NCBI RefSeq assembly: GCF_024199925.1
Contig: NZ_JANADR010000001.1
Location: 1,116,001 to 1,180,000 of the forward strand
Direction of reading: 5' to 3'
Origin: Bradyrhizobium sp. CCGUVB1N3
Lineage (GTDB): Bacteria > Pseudomonadota > Alphaproteobacteria > Rhizobiales > Xanthobacteraceae
DNA length: 64,000 nt
Shown here: positions 43,915 to 51,748 of the stretch, piece after piece
Position numbering within the stretch: position 1 is the stretch's first letter
How the letters are laid out: each line of letters opens with the position of its first letter
Notes under the pieces: model-generated
Database searches by the model: none
Seen by the model: only the letters and a program-made list of their open reading frames with translations
What the model was told of the DNA's origin: nothing
Translations under genes and position numbers: made by a program

Positions 43915-44712
43915 TCACCGCCCCAGGAACTGGGGTGCGCGCTTTTCGAGGAAGGCGGACGTGCCCTCCTTCTTGTCTTCCGTCCCGGCGCACAGCCCGA
44001 AATAGGAGGCTTCCAGCGCAAAACCCTCGCTCTGGCTCGTGTCCAATCCCTTGTTCACCGCCTCAAGCGACTGCTTGATAGCGATGGGAGCGTTCGCAGC
44101 GATCATCTTCAGGATGGCTTCCGCACGCGAAATGAGATCGGCTGCAGGAACGACCTCGTTAATGAGCCCGATGCGATACGCCTCCTGTGCGCTGATGGTC
44201 TCGCCGGACAGAATGAGCTGAAGCGCACGGCCCTTTCCGACCAGACGCGGCAGTCGCTGCGTGCCGCCGCCGCCGGGAAGCAATCCCAGCTTGACCTCGG
44301 GCTGGCCGAACTTCGCATGTTCGACGGCGATGCGGATGGTGCACGCCATTGCCGTCTCGCAACCACCGCCCAGTGCAAAGCCGTTGATTGCCGCGATCAC
44401 CGGCTTGCCGAGATTCTCGACGAGATCAAGCACCTCCTGCCCGTAGCGGCTGGACCGTTCGGCGTCGATCGCACTCGCATGCGCGAGCTCGCCTATATCG
44501 GCGCCGGCGATGAATGCCTTGTCGCCCGCGCCGGTCAGGATGACGCCGCGCACCGCCGCGTCGTCCCGCGCGTCCTCGAACGCACTTCGCAGGTCCTTCC
44601 ATGTCGCCGTGTTCAGGGCGTTGAGCACTTTGGGCCGGTTGACGGTCACATAGGCGATCGCGCCGCGCTTCTCGTACTGGACGTTTGCGAGTGTCGTTGT
44701 TGTCGAGGACAT
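43915..44712 (-). CDS. Enoyl-CoA hydratase
   Basis: 265 residues from the ATG at 44712. Both hydratase glutamates are in place: Glu in [10 protein letters not shown] and Glu in [13 protein letters not shown]. The oxyanion loop is [11 protein letters not shown] and 'NGFALGGGC'. Short-chain crotonase expected, adding water to 2-enoyl-CoA in the cytoplasm. The sequence '[20 protein letters not shown]' is also typical. It follows the acyl-CoA dehydrogenase gene by 60 nt. Confidence 0.9.
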   Translation of the reverse strand: MSSTTTTLANVQYEKRGAIAYVTVNRPKVLNALNTATWKDLRSAFEDARDDAAVRGVILTGAGDKAFIAGADIGELAHASAIDAERSSRYGQEVLDLVENLGKPVIAAINGFALGGGCETAMACTIRIAVEHAKFGQPEVKLGLLPGGGGTQRLPRLVGKGRALQLILSGETISAQEAYRIGLINEVVPAADLISRAEAILKMIAANAPIAIKQSLEAVNKGLDTSQSEGFALEASYFGLCAGTEDKKEGTSAFLEKRAPQFLGR

Positions 44713-44772
44713 GTTGATCTCTCTTTTTGTTGTGGCGAGCCGGCGCAAAGCGCGCTGGCCCACTTTTCGGTC

Positions 44773-45972
44773 TCAGATGAAGGCGCTGAACCCGGTGATC
44801 GCCTTGCCGACGATCAGGTTCTGCATCTGGTATGTGCCCTCGTAGGAATAGAGTGCTTCGGCATCAGCAAAGAAGCGCGCGACGTTGTAGTCGGCGATAA
44901 TGCCGTTGCCGCCGAGCAGCTCTCGTGCCCAGGAGACCGTCTCACGCGCCTTGGCCGTCGTGAACGCCTTCGAAAGCGCCGCCTGCTGGTCCGTAAGCTT
45001 GCCTTCGTCGGCGAGCTGTGCTGTACGAACCACCATGCATTGGCAAGCAACGATGTTGGCGAGCATTTTCGCAAGGAGATCCTGAATCATCTGGAACGAG
45101 CCGATCGGCTTTCCGAACTGCAATCGCTCCTGAGCGTATTTGAGCGCGTGCTCGTAGGCGCCCATCTGGCATCCCGTCGCTTCCCATCCCACGTAGTACC
45201 GCGTCCCACGCAACACGCGCGCGGTGTCGCGGAACGAGTTGCCGCCCTGCAGGCGGTTCGACTCCGACACTCGAACGTCTTTGAGGGTAATCTGGCCGTT
45301 CTGGACGACTTTGAGCGCGATCTTGTTCTGCATCTTTTCGACGCTGAAGCCGGACGTCGTCTTGTTCTCGACGATGAAGCCCTTGACCTGGTTGTCGTCG
45401 ACGTCGCGCGCCCAGATGATCGAGATATCGCACCAGGGTGCATTGCCGATCCACCGCTTCTGGCCGTTGAGGACCCAGGTGTCACCCTCGCGTTTTGCCG
45501 TCGTGGTGAGGCCGCCGCCTGTTCCTGAGCCGACCAACGGCTCAGTCAGGCCGAAGCAACCGATCTTTTCCAGGCGCGCCATCGGCGGCAGCCACTTTTG
45601 TTTCTGCTCCTCCGATCCATCGAGCGCGATCGAACCCATCGCCAGATGGCTGTGGACGCCGAAGAAAGTCGCGATTGAGACATCGACCCGCGCCATCTCT
45701 ATTCCAACAAGGCCGACCAGCAATTGGCTCCCGCCGGCGCAGCCATAGCCCTCATAGCCGAGGCCGCCGATGCTCAGCTCCTTGAACGCGGGAAGCACTT
45801 CGAACGGGAAGGCGTCCTCGACCCAGTATTTGTTGATGATCGGCGCGACCTTGGACTCCATGAACGTGCGCACCTTCTGCAAAATCGCTCGATCGTTTCT
45901 ATTCAAGGTCTCTGCGAAGTCATAGAAATCGCTGTTCGGCGTCGGAACCTGCTTCGGCGCTTTGGTAAGCAT
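44773..45972 (-). CDS. Acyl-CoA dehydrogenase
   Basis: 399 residues. Signatures: 'GCFGLTEPLVGSGTGGGLTTTAKREGD' (FAD-contacting), 'NGQKRWIGNA', 'AYEHALKYAQERLQFGKPIGSFQMIQDLLAKM', and 'ARELLGGNGI'. The catalytic Glu is in SYEGTYQMQN, the position used by short-chain and glutaryl-CoA-type enzymes. It desaturates an acyl-CoA at C2-C3 and passes electrons to ETF and quinone. Resembles the glutaryl-CoA/ACX4 branch, but the substrate cannot be fixed by eye. Confidence 0.9.
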   Translation of the reverse strand: MLTKAPKQVPTPNSDFYDFAETLNRNDRAILQKVRTFMESKVAPIINKYWVEDAFPFEVLPAFKELSIGGLGYEGYGCAGGSQLLVGLVGIEMARVDVSIATFFGVHSHLAMGSIALDGSEEQKQKWLPPMARLEKIGCFGLTEPLVGSGTGGGLTTTAKREGDTWVLNGQKRWIGNAPWCDISIIWARDVDDNQVKGFIVENKTTSGFSVEKMQNKIALKVVQNGQITLKDVRVSESNRLQGGNSFRDTARVLRGTRYYVGWEATGCQMGAYEHALKYAQERLQFGKPIGSFQMIQDLLAKMLANIVACQCMVVRTAQLADEGKLTDQQAALSKAFTTAKARETVSWARELLGGNGIIADYNVARFFADAEALYSYEGTYQMQNLIVGKAITGFSAFI

Positions 45973-46048
45973 CTTGGGTCTCTCGTTGCTGCGGCTTGGG
46001 GAAAGAGGACGTCAGTTGGATGATCGATCTCGCCGGTTGGGCTTGGGC

Positions 46049-47026
46049 TTATGCGACCGGCTCGATCGATTTCGTCTGGTTCGACTTGGCGACCTTGTTG
46101 CGCAGCTCCAGCAGGCCGAGCAGGACTTCGTCGCGTTCGGCCTCCAGCGCCGAGATGGAGCGCGATCCGACCTCCGCGTGAACGCTGTCAATGAGCTTCT
46201 TTTGTACTTCCGGCCTCAGCACGGGTGAGCCGAGGGTCTTCCACCAGGCCGTCATTGGACCAGAGAACTGCTGGAAGAAGTGCTCGATGCCGCCCGCGCC
46301 GCCGCCGAGGTGATTGAGCAGCATGTTGCCCATGATTCCCCAGCGAAGGCCCGGCCCCCAGGAGAGGGCGGTGTCGACGTCGGCCGCGCTCACCACGCCC
46401 TCGGCGACAAGATAGTAGACTTCGCGCGCCAATGCGGACTGTAGGCGATTTGCGACGTGGCCGGGCATCTCCTTGTTGACGCGCACGGTCTTTTGCCCGA
46501 TCGACGTGTAGAATTCCGCCGCGCGCTGGATTGTCGCTTCCGAGGTCTTTGCTCCGCCGACAATCTCGGTCAGCGGAATCAGGTGCGGCGGATTGAACGG
46601 ATGACCGATGACACAGCGCTCGGGATGTGCGGCGGCGCCCTTCTGGATTTCGCTCATGGTGAGCCCCGACGAGCTCGATGCGATGATCACCTCGGGCGGC
46701 AGCAGCTCGTCGAGCTGCCCGTAGAGCTTTTGCTTGAAATCGATCCGCTCGGGCCCGTTCTCCTGGACGAGGTCGACGCCGGTAAGCGCCTCCGCGAGAT
46801 CCGCGGTGAATTTGAGGTTCGACTGTGACGCTCCCGCCGACAGGCCCAAGCGCTTGAGCGCCGGCCAGGCCGTCTCCACGAACTTGCGGAGCGAGGCTTC
46901 TGCGTTCGGCGCGGGGTCGGTCGCGACAACCTGCAGTCCCTTGGCGAGAAATAGCGAGGCCCAGCTCGCGCCGATCACGCCAGTGCCGATGATGGCGATG
47001 CGGCGAATGGGTTTGGTGTTGCTCAT
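46049..47026 (-). CDS. 3-hydroxyacyl-CoA dehydrogenase family protein (carnitine-dehydrogenase-like)
   Basis: 325 residues from the ATG at 47026 (GGAGA upstream). NAD motif 'RIAIIGTGVIGASWASLFL' at the N-terminus; 'ASSSSGLTMSEIQKGAAAHPERCVIGHPFNPPHLIPLTEIVGG' holds the catalytic Ser/His region; 'EMPGHVANRLQSALAREVYYLVAEGVVSAADVD' starts the C-terminal domain. This is the short single-HAD type found in L-carnitine dehydrogenase and lambda-crystallin relatives. It would oxidise the hydroxy product of the hydratase. 22 nt downstream of the propeller gene. Confidence 0.87.
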   Translation of the reverse strand: MSNTKPIRRIAIIGTGVIGASWASLFLAKGLQVVATDPAPNAEASLRKFVETAWPALKRLGLSAGASQSNLKFTADLAEALTGVDLVQENGPERIDFKQKLYGQLDELLPPEVIIASSSSGLTMSEIQKGAAAHPERCVIGHPFNPPHLIPLTEIVGGAKTSEATIQRAAEFYTSIGQKTVRVNKEMPGHVANRLQSALAREVYYLVAEGVVSAADVDTALSWGPGLRWGIMGNMLLNHLGGGAGGIEHFFQQFSGPMTAWWKTLGSPVLRPEVQKKLIDSVHAEVGSRSISALEAERDEVLLGLLELRNKVAKSNQTKSIEPVA

Positions 47027-47048
47027 GTCACGTTCTCCAATGGGTTCG

Positions 47049-47963
47049 TCAGATTTCGGCGTAGGCAATGCCGGTGAGGTTGCCCTGGGCGTACAGGAAG
47101 TTGCGCTCGTTCTTGCCATCGAGATCGGCGGAATAGACCGAGCCGGCGAAGTCGGTGACGAACATCCGGTTGCCGGGAACGTCGAGCGCGATGCCGATGC
47201 CCTCCATCAAGTGCGTGACCACGATTTCTGGGTCAGCCTTTGTGTCGATCGGTGCGCGATTGACGGTATTGCCGCGCGGCGGATCGCCGCGGTCGGTCCA
47301 GTAGAGGATGCGGTTCGTCAGATCGAGCTCAAGGTCGATCGGCTCGGGCAAACGATCGAACAACACCTCGATGTCGGAGCGGTTCGCCGGGGTCTCGCCC
47401 TTCGGGATGTCGATGCCGGCGCGGAAGATGCGGCCCAGTTCGCCATTATCGGGACCCTTTTGCGTCCAGTAGATGTGCCGCCGTTTGGGATCGACGGTGA
47501 TTCCGACGCACCAGCGATTCTGATCCTTCCGATCGTCGTCGCCGCGGCCGGTCTCGACCAGCGTTTCGACCTGCGAGCCATCGAGGTTGGCGCGCATCAC
47601 GCGCATGCCTTCACGGTCGCACCAGTAAAGCTTCTTTCCCTCCTTATCGAGGTGCATCTGCTTCGGCGTGTACGTACCGCCTTGCGGAATGATGACCTTG
47701 CGGTTTCCGCCATCGAGGTCGACTCGTTCGATCGAGCCATCGTTGAGAGGGGGAACACCCATGTTGGTCCAGTAGATATGGCCCGCCTCCACATCCACGG
47801 CGATGCCGTCGGGGAGACGCCCATTCGTGACGATGATCTTGCGGTCGGAACCGTCCGGATTCATCGAGTAAATGCGGTCCCCACTCAGCTCGAGAACGAA
47901 TAGTCGGCCGGAGCGGGTCACCCCCGACGAGTTCTTCGATTTGGATGCTTCAAGTACCGTCAT
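47049..47963 (-). CDS. YWTD-type beta-propeller protein
   Basis: 304 residues with six or so blades carrying YWTD-like motifs: IYWTNMG, LYWCDREG, IYWTQKG, LYWTDRGD, plus 'GIAVDVEAGH' and 'GIALDVPGNRMFVTD' segments, as in LDL-receptor class B repeats. No signal peptide, so it is probably cytoplasmic. Some related propellers act as lactonases or binding scaffolds; the substrate is unknown. First gene of the operon running to about 41.8 kb or further. A phased-AAA promoter lies upstream. Confidence 0.82.
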   Translation of the reverse strand: MTVLEASKSKNSSGVTRSGRLFVLELSGDRIYSMNPDGSDRKIIVTNGRLPDGIAVDVEAGHIYWTNMGVPPLNDGSIERVDLDGGNRKVIIPQGGTYTPKQMHLDKEGKKLYWCDREGMRVMRANLDGSQVETLVETGRGDDDRKDQNRWCVGITVDPKRRHIYWTQKGPDNGELGRIFRAGIDIPKGETPANRSDIEVLFDRLPEPIDLELDLTNRILYWTDRGDPPRGNTVNRAPIDTKADPEIVVTHLMEGIGIALDVPGNRMFVTDFAGSVYSADLDGKNERNFLYAQGNLTGIAYAEI

Positions 47964-48017
47964 GAATTGTCCTTCGGTGTTGCAGTTGCCTTGTCTCGCT
48001 TAACTTGGCTGACCTCT

Positions 48018-48080
48018 ATTTGACCCACGTGTGCCATCATCGCGAGTAAAGGCCGGCAAATCCCGCCAAATTGCTGCAAG
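48018..48080 (-). promoter_or_regulatory. Phased-AAA promoter element of the acyl-CoA operon
   Basis: On the plus strand, CGCGAGTAAA at 48041, then GGCCGGCAAA, then TCCCGCCAAA, each 10 bp. Toward the gene, GGGTCAAAT (minus) begins 15 nt past the element. 77 nt separate the element from the ATG at 47963. Confidence 0.6.
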
Positions 48081-48183
48081 GCAGCCTGCTCGTGAGTCAG
48101 TCGGCTTGACCGCTGTCTTTGTGCTCCAGACGGCACAACGCGCGGCATCGGGTGATGCCGCGCGTTGCGGAGATTGCGTACTC

Positions 48184-50637
48184 TTACTTCTTGTCGGGCA
48201 GGGCGTAGGCGATCAGAGCGTCGCCAGGCGGCGTCATCATGAAGTGATGGCCGCCGGCCATGATGGCAACGTACTCCTTGCCATCCTGCTCATAGACGAT
48301 CGGCGTGGCCTGGCCGCCCGCGGGGAGCACGTCACTCCACACGATCTCGCCGGTCTTGATGTCGATCGCCTTGATCAGATCGTCGGTTGCCGCCGAGATA
48401 AAGATCAGGCCACCTGCCGTCACGACTGACCCGCCATTGTTTGGCGTGCCGATGAAGGTCGGCATGCCGAACGGACCGTTTCGACGAGCTGAACCGTACG
48501 GACGATCCCACAGAGTCTTGCCGGTGGCGAGATCGATCGCACGGATGCCGCCGTAAGGAGGCCGTGTGCACAGCACGCCGGTCGGCATCTGCCATCCCGC
48601 GTTGACGAGGATGCCGTAAGGCGTTCCCGTCTGCGCACCCGCACCTTCGGCGCTCGAGGCGCTTCCGGCCGCGCGGGGATCACCGGCAGGGAACAGGCCC
48701 ATCGCGTCCGCGTCTTTGCGGGTCACGAGCGTGTCGTAGTTCGGCATATCGTTGTAGTTCGCGATGATCACCCCGCGGTGCGGGTCGACGGCAACGCTGC
48801 CCCAGTCCGATCCGCCGTTGTAGCCGGGATATTCAAGGTTGTGGCGGCCGAGCTCCGGCGGAGTGAACGGGCCTTCATAGCGAGCGCGCTTGAAGTTGAT
48901 CCGGCAAATCATCTGATCGATGGGCGAGATGCCCCACATATCGTGCTCGACCAGATCGGCTTTGCGCAGCGTGTGGTAACGGGAGAACGGCTGCGTGGGA
49001 GAGCGCTGGCCGGGCTCCGCGCCGCCCTGCGGGACGGCCACTTCGTCGACCTGGTGCAGCGGCTTGCCGGTGGCGCGGTCGAGCACGAACATGTCGCCTT
49101 GCTTGGTCGGCAGCAAGACCGCCGGCACCTTGCCGTTCGCGGTGGGGAATTCGACCAGGGTCGGTTGAGAACCGAGATCGTAGTCCCACACGTCGTTATG
49201 CACGGTCTGGAACACCCAGCGCGGCTTGCCCGTGTTCACGTCCAGCGCGACGAGTGCGGAGCTGTACTTCTTCTCCTCATCCGAGCGCAGCGACGTGTAG
49301 TAGTCGCCCGCCGAGTTGCCCATCGGCAGGTAGACGAGGCCAAGCTTTTCGTCACCGACGCCTGTGGTCCACATGTTCGGCGTGCCCAGCGAGTAGGGCT
49401 TGCCGTCCGGCGGCAGTTTCGTGACCTCGGGCTGATTGATGTCCCAGGCAAAGCGGAGCTCGCCGGTCACCGCGTCGTACCCGCGGATGACGCCAGATGC
49501 AGCCCAACGGCGTTGACCATCGAGCACCTGATGCCCGGAGACGACGATCCCGTGCACGATGACCGGGGCCGAAGTGATAGCCGCTGTTCCCGGAATGACG
49601 GGTGTGATGGCGCCCGTAGCGCTATCCTTCTGCGCCAGTCCGACCTTGAGGTCGGCCGAGCCGTCCTTGCCGAAATCCTGGCATGGCTGACCCGTCTTTG
49701 CGTCCACCGCGATCAGGCGCATGTCGAGCGTTCCCTCGATGATGCGTACCGCGCAGGCCTGGCCGGCTGTAGCCTTGGGATTCTCATAGTACGCCACACC
49801 ACGACAAGCCGCCGTGTAGGGCACCCAAGAGGTCGGGACCTCGGGATCGTGCATCCACAGCTTTTCGCCAGTCGCCGCATTCAGCGCGAACAACTTGTTC
49901 ATCGGCGTGCAGCCGTAGATGGTGTTGCCGACCTTGAGCGGGGTCAGCTCCGATCCGTACTTCTTCGGAATGTCGCCGGTGTGAAAGGTCCAGACGCGCT
50001 TGAGGTCCTTGACGTTCGCGGGCGTAATCTGGGCGAGATCCGAATAGCGTTGCCCGCCCTGGCCGCCGCCATAGGCGTTCCACTCACCCTTCTTGGGCGC
50101 ATACGCGGAATCTCCGAAGACGGCGTTTGTGTGCGCCTGAGGGAGTGGGTTCGGTGCCGCCTGCTGATTGAAGATCGGGATGAGGACGCCGAGTGCGGCA
50201 ACGAAGAGTCCGGCGCCGATCGAGCCCAGCTTTCGGACATGCCGGCCGATCGTCTTGTCAATTGCGGGAGCAGCCAGAATGGCGAGGACGAGGAGGATGA
50301 AGGGGCCGACAAGACGCGGGATCAATTCCCAGCCCGACAGGCCGACCTCCCAAAAGCTCCAAACGGCCGTGAAGGCGAACGCGCCGACATAGGTGTAGAT
50401 GCCAGCGATCTTTCCCCGGATCATGAGAAGGCCCGCAGCGACGAGCATGACGCCGGCCAGGACGTAATAGAGGCTGCCTCCCAGCGAGGCGAGGTAGGCG
50501 CCTCCGCCTGCGAGGATCAAACCGAGCAATGCGACGATCCCACCCAAGACCCGGGGCGTCAACGCGAGGTATTTCTGCAACTCTGATGCCCGGTGTCGAG
50601 TCGTTGCTGCCGGGGCTACATCTACTGTCGAAGACAT
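48184..50637 (-). CDS. gcd: Membrane-bound PQQ-dependent glucose dehydrogenase
   Basis: 817 residues. Five N-terminal membrane segments (to about residue 165) precede an eight-bladed quinoprotein domain: 'GEWNAYGGGQGGQRYSDLAQI', 'TWHTGD'-like RVWTFHTGDIP, 'YTAACRGVAYYE', 'SGVIRGYDAVTGELRFAWD', 'VHNDVWDYDLGSQPTL', 'YNGGSDWGSVAVDP', 'GGIRAIDLATGKTLWDRPYGS'. This matches Gcd-type enzymes, which oxidise glucose and other aldoses in the periplasm and reduce ubiquinone directly. AAGGAG precedes the ATG. pqqA lies 111 nt upstream on the same strand. Confidence 0.93.
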   Translation of the reverse strand: MSSTVDVAPAATTRHRASELQKYLALTPRVLGGIVALLGLILAGGGAYLASLGGSLYYVLAGVMLVAAGLLMIRGKIAGIYTYVGAFAFTAVWSFWEVGLSGWELIPRLVGPFILLVLAILAAPAIDKTIGRHVRKLGSIGAGLFVAALGVLIPIFNQQAAPNPLPQAHTNAVFGDSAYAPKKGEWNAYGGGQGGQRYSDLAQITPANVKDLKRVWTFHTGDIPKKYGSELTPLKVGNTIYGCTPMNKLFALNAATGEKLWMHDPEVPTSWVPYTAACRGVAYYENPKATAGQACAVRIIEGTLDMRLIAVDAKTGQPCQDFGKDGSADLKVGLAQKDSATGAITPVIPGTAAITSAPVIVHGIVVSGHQVLDGQRRWAASGVIRGYDAVTGELRFAWDINQPEVTKLPPDGKPYSLGTPNMWTTGVGDEKLGLVYLPMGNSAGDYYTSLRSDEEKKYSSALVALDVNTGKPRWVFQTVHNDVWDYDLGSQPTLVEFPTANGKVPAVLLPTKQGDMFVLDRATGKPLHQVDEVAVPQGGAEPGQRSPTQPFSRYHTLRKADLVEHDMWGISPIDQMICRINFKRARYEGPFTPPELGRHNLEYPGYNGGSDWGSVAVDPHRGVIIANYNDMPNYDTLVTRKDADAMGLFPAGDPRAAGSASSAEGAGAQTGTPYGILVNAGWQMPTGVLCTRPPYGGIRAIDLATGKTLWDRPYGSARRNGPFGMPTFIGTPNNGGSVVTAGGLIFISAATDDLIKAIDIKTGEIVWSDVLPAGGQATPIVYEQDGKEYVAIMAGGHHFMMTPPGDALIAYALPDKK

Positions 50638-50748
50638 TTCGTTCTCCTTTTTGATATCCAGATTTCAAGAACGACGAACCGAGCCGCTCCTGCCGCCGAG
50701 CGTTTGCACGCTCCGAGGGCTCGAGGCTCAGCTCGTTGATCGCCGGCC

Positions 50749-50901
50749 TTAGTTCAGCTCGGCGCGGGCGTAAGAATTGATTTCGAGACCGACGGCGATC
50801 TCGACGATCCGTGGAGTGGTCCACTTCGTCGGGGCTTCTTCCTGAACCGGCGAGGGAAGCTGGTTCGCTATCGAAGCTCTCAGTCCTGTGGCGGTGGGCA
50901 T
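50749..50901 (-). CDS. pqqA: PQQ precursor peptide PqqA (N-terminally extended)
   Basis: 50 residues from the ATG at 50901, which has AAAGGAGA six nt upstream. The C-terminal half, 'KWTTPRIVEIAVGLEINSYA', has the PqqA pattern: Glu40 and Tyr44 spaced E-x3-Y are the residues cross-linked into PQQ. The first 25 residues extend beyond the usual 23-39-residue PqqA. No pqqBCDE genes are in the window, so they must be elsewhere. Co-transcription with gcd would supply cofactor precursor with its enzyme. Confidence 0.8.
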   Translation of the reverse strand: MPTATGLRASIANQLPSPVQEEAPTKWTTPRIVEIAVGLEINSYARAELN

Positions 50902-50941
50902 CTGGATCTCCTTTGTTTCACGCTTGAGTGCGTCGGTTTCC

Positions 50942-51004
50942 ATTTGACCCGCATGCGCAGTCGGCGCGAGTGAAGCGCCGCAAATCGCGCCAAAATGTTG
51001 CTAG
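50942..51004 (-). promoter_or_regulatory. Phased-AAA promoter element of pqqA-gcd
   Basis: On the plus strand CGCGAGTGAA (50965), GCGCCGCAAA, TCGCGCCAAA. GGGTCAAAT (minus) lies 15 nt past the end, the same as in the acyl-CoA operon promoter. 63 nt separate the element from the pqqA ATG. Confidence 0.6.
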
Positions 51005-51477
51005 TGAGGACGGCGTATCGGCGTGCGTTGGGTCAGCAAGATCAACGGACGTTCGGGCTTTCTGTGCATCGATCGTTTCCATCCATGGTCCTGAGACCGG
51101 ACTACGATCTGCATCGTTCGAATACATGGCGCAGGGAGATCGGCTGAACATGCGAACGACTTCGCGTGCACCAACGACCGAATATGCGTGGATGGCCATG
51201 TGACGGGTGTTCCGGCACGTTGCGCGTGCTCGGACCGAATCCCGCTCTCCCTCTCCTGGAGGGCCTGCAGCATCGAAGGTGGCTCAAGAGCCAGCTTGGC
51301 AGCCGGTGTTGATGTGCCTTCATTCAGCACGTCTCGATACGGATACATCGCCTGGAAAGCGTCCGGATCTCCAAAGGGCGGCTGAGCGAGAGCCGGGATT
51401 GTCGTCACGGCCGACATAAGTGCGGCTGTGGCGAGAGCTTTGAGTGAGGTCAAAATGTTGTCGCGTGTTATGGCCAT
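51001..51477 (-). CDS. Exported protein of unknown function, C-terminal part doubtful
   Basis: 158 residues as read. A Sec signal peptide ('NILTSLKALATAALMSAVTTIPALA') leads to 'QPPFGDPDAFQAMYPYRDVLNEGTSTPAAKLALE'. After about residue 100 composition becomes irregular (many His, Arg, Cys), and the stop falls inside the promoter element of pqqA. A frameshift or true early end near residue 95 is possible. No known domain. A phased-AAA promoter lies 63 nt upstream of the ATG, so the gene is presumably expressed with gcd and hmp. Confidence 0.5.
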   Translation of the reverse strand: MAITRDNILTSLKALATAALMSAVTTIPALAQPPFGDPDAFQAMYPYRDVLNEGTSTPAAKLALEPPSMLQALQERESGIRSEHAQRAGTPVTWPSTHIRSLVHAKSFACSADLPAPCIRTMQIVVRSQDHGWKRSMHRKPERPLILLTQRTPIRRPH

Positions 51478-51516
51478 TTGGATTCCATTCTTTCAGCCTG
51501 CCAGTACTGGCCTCCA

Positions 51517-51580
51517 GCTAGGCCGCATGAGCCGCCCTCGCGCGAGTAAAGGCCGGCAAATCGCGCTAAATTGCTACTAA
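51517..51580 (-). promoter_or_regulatory. Phased-AAA promoter element of the exported-protein gene
   Basis: On the plus strand CGCGAGTAAA (51541), GGCCGGCAAA, TCGCGCTAAA: three AAA tracts exactly 10 bp apart. A weak -10-like CCTAGCT (minus) follows about 17 nt on. 63 nt to the ATG at 51477. Confidence 0.6.
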
Positions 51581-51748
51581 GGGGAGGGCGGAACCGGGCA
51601 CATTGGATCGGACAAGACGAACCGACAGCTGGCATTTCTCAGGCGATGCGGTACCATTTCTGCAGGCCCGAGAGAGGTTCGGGCGCATTGCGCACGTAAA
51701 GCCTGGTTGGCCGACCTCGATTCGAGCTACGGATGCCGGAGGCTGATG

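Noticed and set aside
48041..48080. Reading the phased-AAA element as a sigma54 (-24/-12) promoter
   Set aside because: TGGC and TTGC strings are present, but the unit is 13 nt long instead of 15, and they are not conserved in all copies.
48778..50586. 602-codon ORF antisense to gcd
   Set aside because: The translation is Arg/Asp/His/Val-rich without domains, while the minus strand encodes a complete quinoprotein.
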